NCBI GenBank assembly: GCA_003564155.1
Contig: PWOA01000042.1
Location: 28,605-92,604 of the forward strand
DNA length: 64,000 bases
Direction: 5' to 3'
DNA from: Candidatus Cloacimonadota bacterium
GTDB taxonomy: Bacteria > Cloacimonadota > Cloacimonadia > Cloacimonadales > PWNZ01
Under the pieces are notes generated by a model. That model was not told the origin of the DNA and made no database searches. It was given only the letters and a program-made list of their open reading frames with translations. Shown here piece by piece: positions 41,947 through 51,861 of the stretch. Both the position numbers and the translations under genes were made by a program. Every line of letters starts with the position of its first letter. The first letter of the stretch is position 1.

Positions 41947-44403
41947 TTACCTGCGAGAAAATTCGAAAGCATCATAATCAAATCCTAAAGATAAGTATCC
42001 GGAGAACCTAAAATGTCTCTTCATTCCTATACCTATTCGCAGAGGCGCAAATAAGGTGTCATAGCCCACGATAAAACCGGTTCCAATGTGAGTGTCGGTA
42101 TCGACTTCCCAGGTGTCTATTGGCGATATATTTGCGATATTAAACTGCCAATAAAAATACAAACTACTGATTAGGTTAGCTCTAGCAGTAAAAGTTAAAA
42201 TCTTTACAATTGATTCACTTCTTTCATTTTGATACATTCCTATAAAGCTGTCCAGTCCACCGACATAAAAAGGATCATGTTCTACATAATTATCTCCAAA
42301 AAAAGATCCATATTCGAATTTAAATAACAAAGATAAACGATCTATGGAAGAAATTGAAGTGTTGCTTAATTTATTAGGATGGTCTTTATGGCTATTCGAT
42401 TCATTGTTTTTGAGAAGCGGGAACAAATATTGAAATCTTCCGTAAAATCTGTCGAAAGAATGATCACTAAGATAAATTTCGTTAGAGTGTGAATACTTGA
42501 TCATTAACTCAGACCCTGACATAGCGAAGAGTGTATGGTCCAAGGTGTCCTTATATAACTTAATTCCGAGCCCTGAGCAAAAATATTTATCTTCAAATAT
42601 ATGGGCTGAGACGTCACTATATAAATTTTTATTATATGTAAAGAGATATGGTTCTACTATCAATTTATTATTGATAAATCCGCCAATACCGAAATTCAAG
42701 CCATATTCAAGGGAGTTTGTACTATGAATTGCTTTACGTGTTGTATCATCATAAAAATAAGTTTTATGTTCGTTAATGTAAGGGAAGATTCTGAAGAAAG
42801 CACCCCATTCTCTGCCGAAATTTTTTACATAATCAAATAGCAATTCTCTTTGTCCACCGAGTGTTAAGGCGCATATGAACTTAGAGTTATTACCGACTTG
42901 ATTGATCATTTCAAGAATCAGTCCGGCAGAAACATTTTCATGTTCGTTGTATTTGAAATTAAAACCGATTATTTTGCGGGGTTTTTCAAAAGTCCTTACA
43001 ATAAGGCTATTAACTCCATTCTTTGATTCTATCACGGGGTGAATTGAGGAAAATAACCTTGTGTTAAAAGCGGAGTATAAGGCGTTTTGTATGTCGTATT
43101 TAGTTATTTCTTCATTGACATTTAATCCGATCGAATTTCTAATTTGAGCATCTGATTGATAAGTATTGCCTTCGATTATGATGTTATCAAATGTGATAGT
43201 GTCTGGAAGGGGATCTTGAGGTACAGAATCTTGCATTCTCAGATGTAAATATTCTGACGATACATTGATTTCATTCTTGTTATGGGGTTCAACTGAAGAA
43301 TCATTTGTATAATAATCGACATTTTTAAGTGCATTTCTAGCAGCTGTTTCTCCTGCCTCAATTAAGATGCTTAAATGCATAAAATCAGTTGAGTATATAT
43401 CTGAAATATCAGGTTCAATCAGGATATCACAGTTCAGTTTGGCTAAGTTAAGTTGATGATTATTACTAATATTCAGTGCTTGGTCGAGGATAGTTAAAGG
43501 ATTGGTTAATCGGGATGAAGTTCTTAAATCAGAAGCTACGTTGACTCCGATAACTATATCTGCACCCATATCTTTGACTATAGTAGTAGGGAAATTCATT
43601 GTTAACCCACCGTCGATAGTTAATCGATTATGTAACAGAAATGGCTGAAAGACGGAAGGTACGGAAGTCGACGATCTGATAGCTTCGTGTATGCTTCCGG
43701 AACGGTATACAATCATTTCCCCGTTTAATAGATCTGTTGCAGTACAGGTGAAAGGAATTGGTAAATTATTGAAATCTTTTATATGATTATACTGATAGGT
43801 GATATCAAAGAGGTAATTAATATAATTATTACCAAAGATTAGACCTTGTGGTAATGTTGGTTTATAATGTTCATCCAGATAAAACGAGAAATTGTAATAT
43901 CGTTTCCATCGTTTTTCTCCGATATAGTAATCCTTTCTATGTATCGTGTCATCAAAAAGTTGCGTTATGTCGGTTTCTTTAAAGAGACTCTCGATTTGTT
44001 GTCCGGAATAGCCAATGGAATATAAACCTCCGATTAAGGCGCCAATACTTGTACCGGAAATATAATCGATATTTAGTTGCAATTCATCAATAACTTTTAT
44101 AACTCCAATATGAGCAAGCCCTCGCGCTCCTCCACCGCTCAGAGCTAATCCAATTTTTGGTTTATCGGACTTTTGCCAAACGTTTCTTTTAAATTGATGA
44201 TGAGGTAAGTTACCTGAATCATAGGATATATCATTTAAATCTTGTTGTAAGATATTTTTTGACTGTATAGATTCTGTACTGAAGAGGTTACATGAAAAAC
44301 AGGAGGTTAATGTAAATACAATTATTATTGTAAGTATGTTCAACGGTATGAGTAGATAATTCCCGTAGATGACATTGGGTTTATAAACAGAGAAATAAAA
44401 CAT
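41947..44403 (-). CDS. Patatin-like phospholipase fused to POTRA and outer-membrane beta-barrel (type Vd-like)
   Basis: KIGLALSGGGARGLAHIGVIK, GTSIGALIGGLYSIG, DGGLTMNFP (patatin Ser-Asp dyad); POTRA-like TFDNIIIEGNTYQSDAQIRNSIGL; barrel-like C-terminus. Confidence 0.88.
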   Translation of the reverse strand: MFYFSVYKPNVIYGNYLLIPLNILTIIIVFTLTSCFSCNLFSTESIQSKNILQQDLNDISYDSGNLPHHQFKRNVWQKSDKPKIGLALSGGGARGLAHIGVIKVIDELQLNIDYISGTSIGALIGGLYSIGYSGQQIESLFKETDITQLFDDTIHRKDYYIGEKRWKRYYNFSFYLDEHYKPTLPQGLIFGNNYINYLFDITYQYNHIKDFNNLPIPFTCTATDLLNGEMIVYRSGSIHEAIRSSTSVPSVFQPFLLHNRLTIDGGLTMNFPTTIVKDMGADIVIGVNVASDLRTSSRLTNPLTILDQALNISNNHQLNLAKLNCDILIEPDISDIYSTDFMHLSILIEAGETAARNALKNVDYYTNDSSVEPHNKNEINVSSEYLHLRMQDSVPQDPLPDTITFDNIIIEGNTYQSDAQIRNSIGLNVNEEITKYDIQNALYSAFNTRLFSSIHPVIESKNGVNSLIVRTFEKPRKIIGFNFKYNEHENVSAGLILEMINQVGNNSKFICALTLGGQRELLFDYVKNFGREWGAFFRIFPYINEHKTYFYDDTTRKAIHSTNSLEYGLNFGIGGFINNKLIVEPYLFTYNKNLYSDVSAHIFEDKYFCSGLGIKLYKDTLDHTLFAMSGSELMIKYSHSNEIYLSDHSFDRFYGRFQYLFPLLKNNESNSHKDHPNKLSNTSISSIDRLSLLFKFEYGSFFGDNYVEHDPFYVGGLDSFIGMYQNERSESIVKILTFTARANLISSLYFYWQFNIANISPIDTWEVDTDTHIGTGFIVGYDTLFAPLRIGIGMKRHFRFSGYLSLGFDYDAFEFSRR

Positions 44404-44453
44404 GATTAGTGATAGTATTTCAAAGAATGAATCGATAAAAGATATTTTATGGT

Positions 44454-46739
44454 TTATTCTTCATACAATTCCGAACTTAACGTCGTTTGTTCAATGATTT
44501 TATTCTGACTAGTTGATTCAGTTCTGTCATATAAAGATTCAAGAATCGGAGAATAGGACACAACAATGCCGGCGAATATGATACTAACCATACTCATCAA
44601 TTTTATTAGTATATTGAGAGAAGGCCCTGAGGTATCCTTGAAGGGGTCACCAACTGTATCACCGTTTATTGCAGCTTTGTGTGCCGGCGATCCTTTCCCC
44701 CCAAATTTATTGCTTTCAATAAATTTTTTGGCATTATCCCAAGCTGCACCTGAATTATTAAGCATAATTGCTAATGTAAAACCGGTAGTTAATGCTCCGG
44801 TTAATAAGCCCATAACCCCAGCTACACCTAAAGACAACCCGACGATTAGAGGAATTATAAGAGCTAATAGAGATGGAAGGATCATTTCCTTTTGTGCTGC
44901 TTTAGTTGAAATGAGAACACAGGTCCCATATTCCGGTTTCTCTGTACCTTCTAAGATACCAATATGTTCTTTGAATTGACGTCTTACTTCCTTAACCATC
45001 TTACCGGCGGCTCGACTAACTGATTTCAAGGTAAGAGCGCAGAAAACAAATGTTGTCATTGAGCCAATGAATAGACCTATCAGTACCCTAGGATTGACTA
45101 ATGTAATGTTAAAAAAATCGACGAATTGTTGGATAGATGCGGTAGATGTTTCGACAAAACTATTACCGATTAACATCGTATCTACTCCGATTCTACCTAA
45201 TGCAATTTTCACTTCTTCAATGTAAGCTGATAATAAAACCATTGCAGTTAGTGCGGCAGAACCAATTGCAAATCCTTTCCCAGTTGCAGCTGTTGTGTTG
45301 CCGAGTGAATCTAGAGCATCAGTACGTTCGCGAACTTCATCGCCTAAGTTACTCATCTGAGCGATACCACCCGCATTATCAGCGATTGGTCCGTAAGCAT
45401 CTGTTGCTAATGTAATCCCCAAAGTTGATAGCATCCCGACTGCAGCTAATCCTATTCCATATAGACCGTTAGCTAGATCGTTCCAATTCCATTGACTTCC
45501 GAGGCCGAAACTAATGATAATTCCGATTCCTAATGTTAAAACTGGAATGCTTGTTGAAACCATACCAACTGACATCCCTTCGATAATAAGAGTCGAAGTT
45601 CCCATTAATCCTTGTTTAGCTACATTACGAGTCGGTTTATATTGATATGAAGTAAAATATTCTGTAGCTTCTCCTATAATAATACCGACAAGTAAACCTG
45701 TTATAACAGCAAGCCATAATGATAATGACTTGTCTGAAGGTATAAGATAATTTACCAAAAAATATGAACTTATAATAACAAGTATTGAACTTAACCATAC
45801 TCCTCGAGAGAGAGACATTAATAACTGTTTTTGAGACGATGATTCTTTTGTTTTCACTGCAAATATACCTATAATAGAGCATAACGCTCCTAAACCGGCT
45901 AAACACATAGGTAATATTATGGAGTTCATAATGTGGTGAGTATCGATAAAAGCAGCTGTACCTAAAACAGACGTTGCTAAGATTGAGCCGCAAAAGGATT
46001 CATATAAGTCGGCTCCCATTCCGGCAACATCACCTACATTATCACCCACATTATCGGCAATTACTGCTGGATTACGCGGATCATCTTCAGGAATATCAGA
46101 TTCGATTTTACCAACTAAGTCAGCTCCTACATCCGCAGCTTTTGTGAATATCCCACCTCCGACGCGTGCAAATAAAGCTTGAAAAGAAGCTCCTATTGCA
46201 AAGAATATCAATATCGATGTTAACTCGTTATAGTTATGTATATAGAAAATATTCGAATTAGGTAAATTCATAGCTTGGGATAATATCACAAACCAAGCAC
46301 CAATAATTGCTAAACCTAGTCCAACAACGGACAATCCCATAACTGCTCCGGAACGAAATGCTGTTTGTAAGCCGTAGTTTAAAGATATTTTACTTGCTTC
46401 TGCTGTTCTCCCCGAAGCGTAAGTTGCTGTTTTCATACCTATAAAACCTGAAAAGCCACTAAAAAAACCACCGGTGATGAATACAAAAGGTGTCCAAATA
46501 TTTTGTATTTTTAGTATTAGGGCAAATACTAAAAATACACAGAATGCAACTGCGAAAAAAATCGCTACAACTCTATATTGTTGACGAAGATATGCTCTTG
46601 CTCCATCTCTTATTGCTTGAGCAATCTCGATCATTGTCGTAGTACCTTCTGATTTTTTTTTCATGGTTTTATAAAAATAAAAAGCAAATAATAGTGCTGA
46701 TATAGCTCCAAAAAATGCCAAGATAAGCCAAGATTTCAT
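44454..46739 (-). CDS. hppA: Membrane-bound ion-translocating pyrophosphatase
   Basis: DDPRNPAVIADNVGDNVGDVAGMGADLYESFCGS; DAYGPIADNAGGIAQMS; GNTTAATGKGFAIGSAALTA; multi-TM. Confidence 0.96.
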   Translation of the reverse strand: MKSWLILAFFGAISALLFAFYFYKTMKKKSEGTTTMIEIAQAIRDGARAYLRQQYRVVAIFFAVAFCVFLVFALILKIQNIWTPFVFITGGFFSGFSGFIGMKTATYASGRTAEASKISLNYGLQTAFRSGAVMGLSVVGLGLAIIGAWFVILSQAMNLPNSNIFYIHNYNELTSILIFFAIGASFQALFARVGGGIFTKAADVGADLVGKIESDIPEDDPRNPAVIADNVGDNVGDVAGMGADLYESFCGSILATSVLGTAAFIDTHHIMNSIILPMCLAGLGALCSIIGIFAVKTKESSSQKQLLMSLSRGVWLSSILVIISSYFLVNYLIPSDKSLSLWLAVITGLLVGIIIGEATEYFTSYQYKPTRNVAKQGLMGTSTLIIEGMSVGMVSTSIPVLTLGIGIIISFGLGSQWNWNDLANGLYGIGLAAVGMLSTLGITLATDAYGPIADNAGGIAQMSNLGDEVRERTDALDSLGNTTAATGKGFAIGSAALTAMVLLSAYIEEVKIALGRIGVDTMLIGNSFVETSTASIQQFVDFFNITLVNPRVLIGLFIGSMTTFVFCALTLKSVSRAAGKMVKEVRRQFKEHIGILEGTEKPEYGTCVLISTKAAQKEMILPSLLALIIPLIVGLSLGVAGVMGLLTGALTTGFTLAIMLNNSGAAWDNAKKFIESNKFGGKGSPAHKAAINGDTVGDPFKDTSGPSLNILIKLMSMVSIIFAGIVVSYSPILESLYDRTESTSQNKIIEQTTLSSELYEE

Positions 46740-47044
46740 TAAATAACCTCCTATATTAATACACCATAACTTTATTTATCCTTAGGATGTTTCGATAAAC
46801 AAAATATACAAAGGATTCAAGATGATTTGTTTGTCAATATTTAAGTGATTTTACAATACTTTACTGACTTATCAAAACGGTGTCACGAATAATCATGGAT
46901 AATACTTTAACCGGCAAATCTTTTATAAAAATTATCTTTAAAAAAACTTTTAGTAGACTTGTGGACTAGTAGGATAGTAGACTAGGTTTCAAAGTTGGGA
47001 GGCAAAGGGTTAAGGGCTAAGAGTGAAGTGTGAGGTGTGAGGTG

Positions 47045-47062
47045 TCCTGAAATAGGTGGACT
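47045..47062 (+). repeat. Second, half-site copy of the TCCTGAAATARGTGGACT motif
   Basis: TCCTGAAATAGGTGGACT; matches the minus strand at 986-969 (TCCTGAAATAAGTGGACT) at 17/18 positions. Confidence 0.7.
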
Positions 47063-47265
47063 CGGGAGGGCTGATTGTATGAATGTAAATAATTATTGTT
47101 ATTTATGAACTGTATAAGGAACTTATATGATACTATCACATCAATATAAATCTAGTTGAATATATGGGTACTTTATTTGCTAAAGTAGCTTAAAGAATAA
47201 TTGTAATGAAACATCAAAGAAGATTCAACCGTTTTGCAATAGAAACTAAATGATAAGGAGATATA

Positions 47266-48741
47266 ATGGTGATATCATTAAAGCGAATTATTTTGGTAAG
47301 TGTTATACTTGTCATAGTATTCAGTCTCTGTAATACTGATATATTTTCACGTTATCCGCTTACAGAAACCGGGAGAAGTCCCTTTGTTGAAGTAGTTAGA
47401 GACATAACTGAAAGTGTTGTAAATATTCAAGTTGAAGCCGAAGTCGATACAAGATTACCGGGAGGGCAACTTCCTTTCGATGATGATTTTTTCCGATTTT
47501 TCTTTGGTCCTAGACAACAGACGAGGAGATCCGTATCAACGGGTAGCGGCTTCATAATAGATCGCCACGGAGAAGATGTCTATATTTTGACGAATAACCA
47601 TGTAGTTGATAAAGGTGATAATACAGTAATTACAGTAACTTTGGCTGATAAAGCAAAGTATAATGCTGAAATTTTAGGTTTAGACCCTCAAACAGACTTA
47701 GCAGTGATAAAGATATCCGTACCCCAAAATGAAACAATAGTTAAAGCACCTTTAGGAGATTCTGATAGGATAGAAATTGGAGAGTGGGCAATTGCTATTG
47801 GAAATCCCTTTGGTCAATTAGGGTTAGATAGAACTGTAACGGTTGGAGTTATTTCAGCAACAGGACGAGCTTCTTTAAACTTTGGAGGTCATTCTCCACT
47901 TTATCAGGATTATATCCAAACCGATGCAGCAATAAATCCTGGTAATAGTGGTGGTCCTTTACTCAGTATTGAAGGTAAAGTGATTGGTATTAACACAGCT
48001 ATCACAACAACCAGCGGAGGGAACATAGGAATAGGTTTCGCAATTCCAATAAATATGGCTAAAAAAGTAGTTAATGATATACTTACTGAAGGTAGAGTTG
48101 TTAGAGCGTATTTAGGTATCCTTCCCCAAGAAATAACCTCAGATTTACAACAAAGTTTAGGTTTAGAAAGAATAGGTGGTGTGTTAGTTGCTCAAGTAGA
48201 GAGGGGAACTCCTGCTACAGATGCAGGCTTAAAGAATGGAGATGTTATTGTTGAATTCGCGGGAGAAGTAGTAAGAGATGTACCTCGTTTTAGAATATTA
48301 GTTGCAGAAGCTGGAGTCGGTGAAAGAGTTCCGATAAAAATAATCAGAAATAATCAGCATAGAACATTGTATGCAGTATTAGAGGAAATGCCGGATGAGA
48401 GTATCGTTCAAAAAGAAGAAGCAGCAGAAGAACGACCATGGTTGGGTTTAGAAGTTCAAGATTTGAAAGGAAATTTTGCGGCAAGACATAATATAACAGC
48501 AGATCACGGAGTTGTTATCACTTCAATAGAAATGAATACTCCCGCTCATAAATCGGATCTAAGGGTTGGAGAAGTAATTAAAGAGATCAATCGAGAAAAG
48601 ATTGATAGTATTAATGACTATAATAGACTTATCCAGGAAGCTCAAGATAAACATAACAAAGGTGAGAGTAATATAATTCTTTGTTACGTACTTACTCCGG
48701 ATAATAATTATCGTTATGTGACGATAAATCTAGAAGGTTAA
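47266..48741 (+). CDS. HtrA/DegP-family periplasmic serine protease with two PDZ domains
   Basis: Signal peptide; ILTNNHVVD (His), DPQTDLAVIKI (Asp), NPGNSGGPLLS (Ser); PDZ repeats. Confidence 0.95.
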   Translation: MVISLKRIILVSVILVIVFSLCNTDIFSRYPLTETGRSPFVEVVRDITESVVNIQVEAEVDTRLPGGQLPFDDDFFRFFFGPRQQTRRSVSTGSGFIIDRHGEDVYILTNNHVVDKGDNTVITVTLADKAKYNAEILGLDPQTDLAVIKISVPQNETIVKAPLGDSDRIEIGEWAIAIGNPFGQLGLDRTVTVGVISATGRASLNFGGHSPLYQDYIQTDAAINPGNSGGPLLSIEGKVIGINTAITTTSGGNIGIGFAIPINMAKKVVNDILTEGRVVRAYLGILPQEITSDLQQSLGLERIGGVLVAQVERGTPATDAGLKNGDVIVEFAGEVVRDVPRFRILVAEAGVGERVPIKIIRNNQHRTLYAVLEEMPDESIVQKEEAAEERPWLGLEVQDLKGNFAARHNITADHGVVITSIEMNTPAHKSDLRVGEVIKEINREKIDSINDYNRLIQEAQDKHNKGESNIILCYVLTPDNNYRYVTINLEG

Positions 48742-48845
48742 TTATTATGGAAGCGGTTAGTTCTTGAATTTCAAGATACTACCCGCCCACCTACAATGTA
48801 TTCACAAAACAACCAATATTGAAAGTGTTCCCCCAGCATTAAAAA

Positions 48846-49670
48846 TTAACGTTTTTTCAATTGTTTGTACATATAAAGTACAGCCTGAACATAAGCATCG
48901 CTGTGATTATAAGCATATACTGCATTGTAACGATGTTCATGAGAATCCATTGTATTTTTATTCAATCTATGTAATGCTAAATAATTATCGATACTTACCA
49001 AAGTGTCCTCAATCGAAAAAATGTCTGTATTTTTATCAACTCCATCTATTGATTTAAAATAATATTCTAGGGAAGTAGGTATAAACTGACCCCATCCACT
49101 AGCCCCAGCAAAAGAGCCAATAAAATAATCAATATCTTTATCAATTTTCTCAGAAAATCTATAAAGCGCTGATAATTCATTAACGGCAAAACGTCTTCGA
49201 TTACTGAGTAATATATATTGTGAAACGAGGGTATCAAAGACGTAGAAGTTGCCTCTTTGCCTTTCTTGTGCAAAGTTAGTTTCCATGCCCAAGATTGAGA
49301 CAACCAATTCAAAATCAATTCCATTGATTTTTTGAACTTCGCTCAGTATATCATAATGTTCCTCAATGAATATCAAACCTTTGCGTATTTTCTCTTCAAT
49401 ACCGAAAAAATTCTTGTAGTCTAATACACTTATTTCACCGCGACGAACACGATTTTCTGCCATATTGTTAAAAAAATGTTCAACTCGAGGATAAAAAGTA
49501 AAATTATCACGTTCCAAATTACTTAAAAACCATTCCTGAGGGACATCTCTTTCTTGAAGGTCTGTCATTAATTCTTGAAGTTGATTGCTATATTCTTCTA
49601 TCGGCTCGGAGTTTGCAAAGACTGTGTTTACCGAGCAAATAAGTAATAATGTTATGATAAAATTGAGCAT
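48846..49670 (-). CDS. MltB-type lytic murein transglycosylase
   Basis: Signal peptide; SILGMETNFAQ...GNFYVFDTLVSQY; GSFAGASGWGQFIPTSLEYY. Confidence 0.85.
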   Translation of the reverse strand: MLNFIITLLLICSVNTVFANSEPIEEYSNQLQELMTDLQERDVPQEWFLSNLERDNFTFYPRVEHFFNNMAENRVRRGEISVLDYKNFFGIEEKIRKGLIFIEEHYDILSEVQKINGIDFELVVSILGMETNFAQERQRGNFYVFDTLVSQYILLSNRRRFAVNELSALYRFSEKIDKDIDYFIGSFAGASGWGQFIPTSLEYYFKSIDGVDKNTDIFSIEDTLVSIDNYLALHRLNKNTMDSHEHRYNAVYAYNHSDAYVQAVLYMYKQLKKR

Positions 49671-49709
49671 TAGTATCCACCCTCAGTTATCAGTTAAAAT
49701 CAAGATATA

Positions 49710-50681
49710 TTACTGAGGAAAATTATCGATATTCTCTTCAATCCACTTTTCTGCTGAAAAAGCAGCCGTTGCTCCATCACTAACAGCAGTAACTACTTGT
49801 CTGAGAACTTTGTGAATGACATCTCCTGCTGCAAAAAAACCAGGAATATTAGTATGGCGGCTATCATCAGTTATAATAAATCCTTGAGGGTCTAAATCCA
49901 GTTTCGATTCGACAAGATCATTGTTGGGAATTATACCCACATATATAAAAATTCCGTCAATGGCTAAATTAGTAGTTTTCGATTCTTTTTTGTTGAACAA
50001 TATAAGGTTTTTAATTATTGAATCTCCTTCTATCTCTTGAACTACAGTATCCCATATTATCTCGATTTTTTTATTATTAAAAGCTTTTTGCTGAATAGCA
50101 TGAACGGCTCTTAGTTTGTCTCTGCGATGAATTAGATATACTTTTTGGGCGAATTTAGTTAGAAACAGTGCTTCTTCAACGGCTGAATCTCCACCTCCAA
50201 TAACTGCTACAGTCTTATTCCTATACAAAGCACCGTCACAAGTTGCACAATAGGACACTCCTTTACCGGTAAATCTTTTCTCTCCGGGCACTAATAACTT
50301 TCTTGGATGAGCTCCAGTGCAGAAAATGACTGCTTTTGTTCTATAAATATTGTTATTGGTTTCAATGATTTTGCAAAGTCCTTCAGGACTTATTGCACGA
50401 ACTTCTTCCTGAATTATTTCAGATTTAAACTTTAATGCTTGATTTTTCATTTTCTCTACGATAAAATAACCACTTGTTGTCTCTTCAAAACCAGGGTAGT
50501 TTTCTACCTCGGCTGTTACAAGTATTTGTCCACCTACTAACCCTTTTTCAAATATAACAGTCGACATTGCTCCTCGGGCTGCATATATTGCTGCAGCCAG
50601 TCCAGCCGGACCTCCACCAATGATGGCTACATCATATCTAGTTTCCTTTCGCAAGCTATCCATGTTACTCCTTTTCAACAT
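49710..50681 (-). CDS. trxB: Thioredoxin-disulfide reductase
   Basis: IIGGGPAGLAAAIYAARG, YCATCDGALYRNKTVAVIGGGDSAVEEAL; start may be the internal MDSLRK. Confidence 0.95.
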   Translation of the reverse strand: MLKRSNMDSLRKETRYDVAIIGGGPAGLAAAIYAARGAMSTVIFEKGLVGGQILVTAEVENYPGFEETTSGYFIVEKMKNQALKFKSEIIQEEVRAISPEGLCKIIETNNNIYRTKAVIFCTGAHPRKLLVPGEKRFTGKGVSYCATCDGALYRNKTVAVIGGGDSAVEEALFLTKFAQKVYLIHRRDKLRAVHAIQQKAFNNKKIEIIWDTVVQEIEGDSIIKNLILFNKKESKTTNLAIDGIFIYVGIIPNNDLVESKLDLDPQGFIITDDSRHTNIPGFFAAGDVIHKVLRQVVTAVSDGATAAFSAEKWIEENIDNFPQ

Positions 50682-50749
50682 TACAGGGTATATCCCACCA
50701 ATTTGATGAATATTTGATGGTATGTATTTCTTATATATCTATAGTTATT

Positions 50750-51700
50750 CTAATTAAAAAATTTGGGAGTCCAATCTTCAGAGCTGGTTCTATCTTGAAT
50801 ATATCCATTTTCAAAGCCTAAAGAATTCAAGATTTCAACTATATAATTATACTCTTCTTGACTGACAGATCTATTAAGTTCCGGATATGCAGAAGCTCTA
50901 TATGTAGGATAATATTGACCCATCAGGCTTATATATGTTTCATTTCCTAAGTGTTGTTTAATCCATTCCAAGATCTTGTCAGCTTTATTTTTATTACCCG
51001 GCAAAAGTAATACTCGAATCATTAACCCTTTGAAAGCTAATCCGTCTTTTTCTTTAATGTGTCCAACTTGCCTTAACATTTCCAGGATTGCTTTCGCAGC
51101 TACATCAGGATAATCTTCTGCATCGGAATATTTTTTTGCAGCTAAATTATCGAAGTAACGGAAATCAGGAAGATAAATATCAACTAAACCTTCTAACTTT
51201 CTTAATGTATCTATACTTTCATAAGCGTTACTATTCCAAACTACGGGTACTGTAAGGCCATCTTTTTTAGCCATTTGAAGGGAATCAATGATTTGTGGAG
51301 TGAAATGTGTTGGAGTCACGAGGTTGATATTATTTGCTCCCAATTCTTGGAGTTTAATCATTATATCCGATAATTCTGACTTTGAGATTTCTTTGCCCCA
51401 ACCGAACTGACTAATGCTGAAATTTTGACAGTAAACACAGTTCGTATTGCAGTAAGAGAAGAAAATTGCACCACTTCCTTTATTATTACTAAGGTTTGGT
51501 TCTTCCCCAAAATGCAATTGGTAAAGATTAATCTTTAAAGTTACTCCTGCTTTGCAATATCCTGCAGTCTCATAACGATTTACTCTGCACATCCTTGGGC
51601 AAACATTGCACTCTTTTAGAGTTATCATAATAATCTCCGTTATTTTACTTTTATTAATTAGAAAGTCATTGGTTATATCGAATCTAATACTTTTTTTCAT
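50750..51700 (-). CDS. Radical SAM protein (PflA/activating-enzyme-like)
   Basis: CNVCPRMCRVNR...; FFSYCNTNCVYCQNFSISQ (CxxxCxxC); VWNSNAYESIDTLRKLEGLVDIYLPDFRY. Confidence 0.88.
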   Translation of the reverse strand: MKKSIRFDITNDFLINKSKITEIIMITLKECNVCPRMCRVNRYETAGYCKAGVTLKINLYQLHFGEEPNLSNNKGSGAIFFSYCNTNCVYCQNFSISQFGWGKEISKSELSDIMIKLQELGANNINLVTPTHFTPQIIDSLQMAKKDGLTVPVVWNSNAYESIDTLRKLEGLVDIYLPDFRYFDNLAAKKYSDAEDYPDVAAKAILEMLRQVGHIKEKDGLAFKGLMIRVLLLPGNKNKADKILEWIKQHLGNETYISLMGQYYPTYRASAYPELNRSVSQEEYNYIVEILNSLGFENGYIQDRTSSEDWTPKFFN

Positions 51701-51861
51701 AATAGCAAGTAATATTATCGATTGCTGTAGTAATCAATATGATCACCTTATTCAATAGAAGCTTTAAAATTAATGAGGTGATATTTGTAAAGATTCTTAT
51801 TATATTGACAATGAGACACCCTAATAAACAATTACTGTCAATTATTTATTAAGAGGAATTA

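Noticed and set aside
45637-45993. Minus-strand 118-aa ORF within hppA
   Set aside because: Out-of-frame shadow of the pyrophosphatase gene.
48764-49057. 97-aa plus-strand ORF after htrA
   Set aside because: Mostly antisense to the MltB-like gene; no conserved features.
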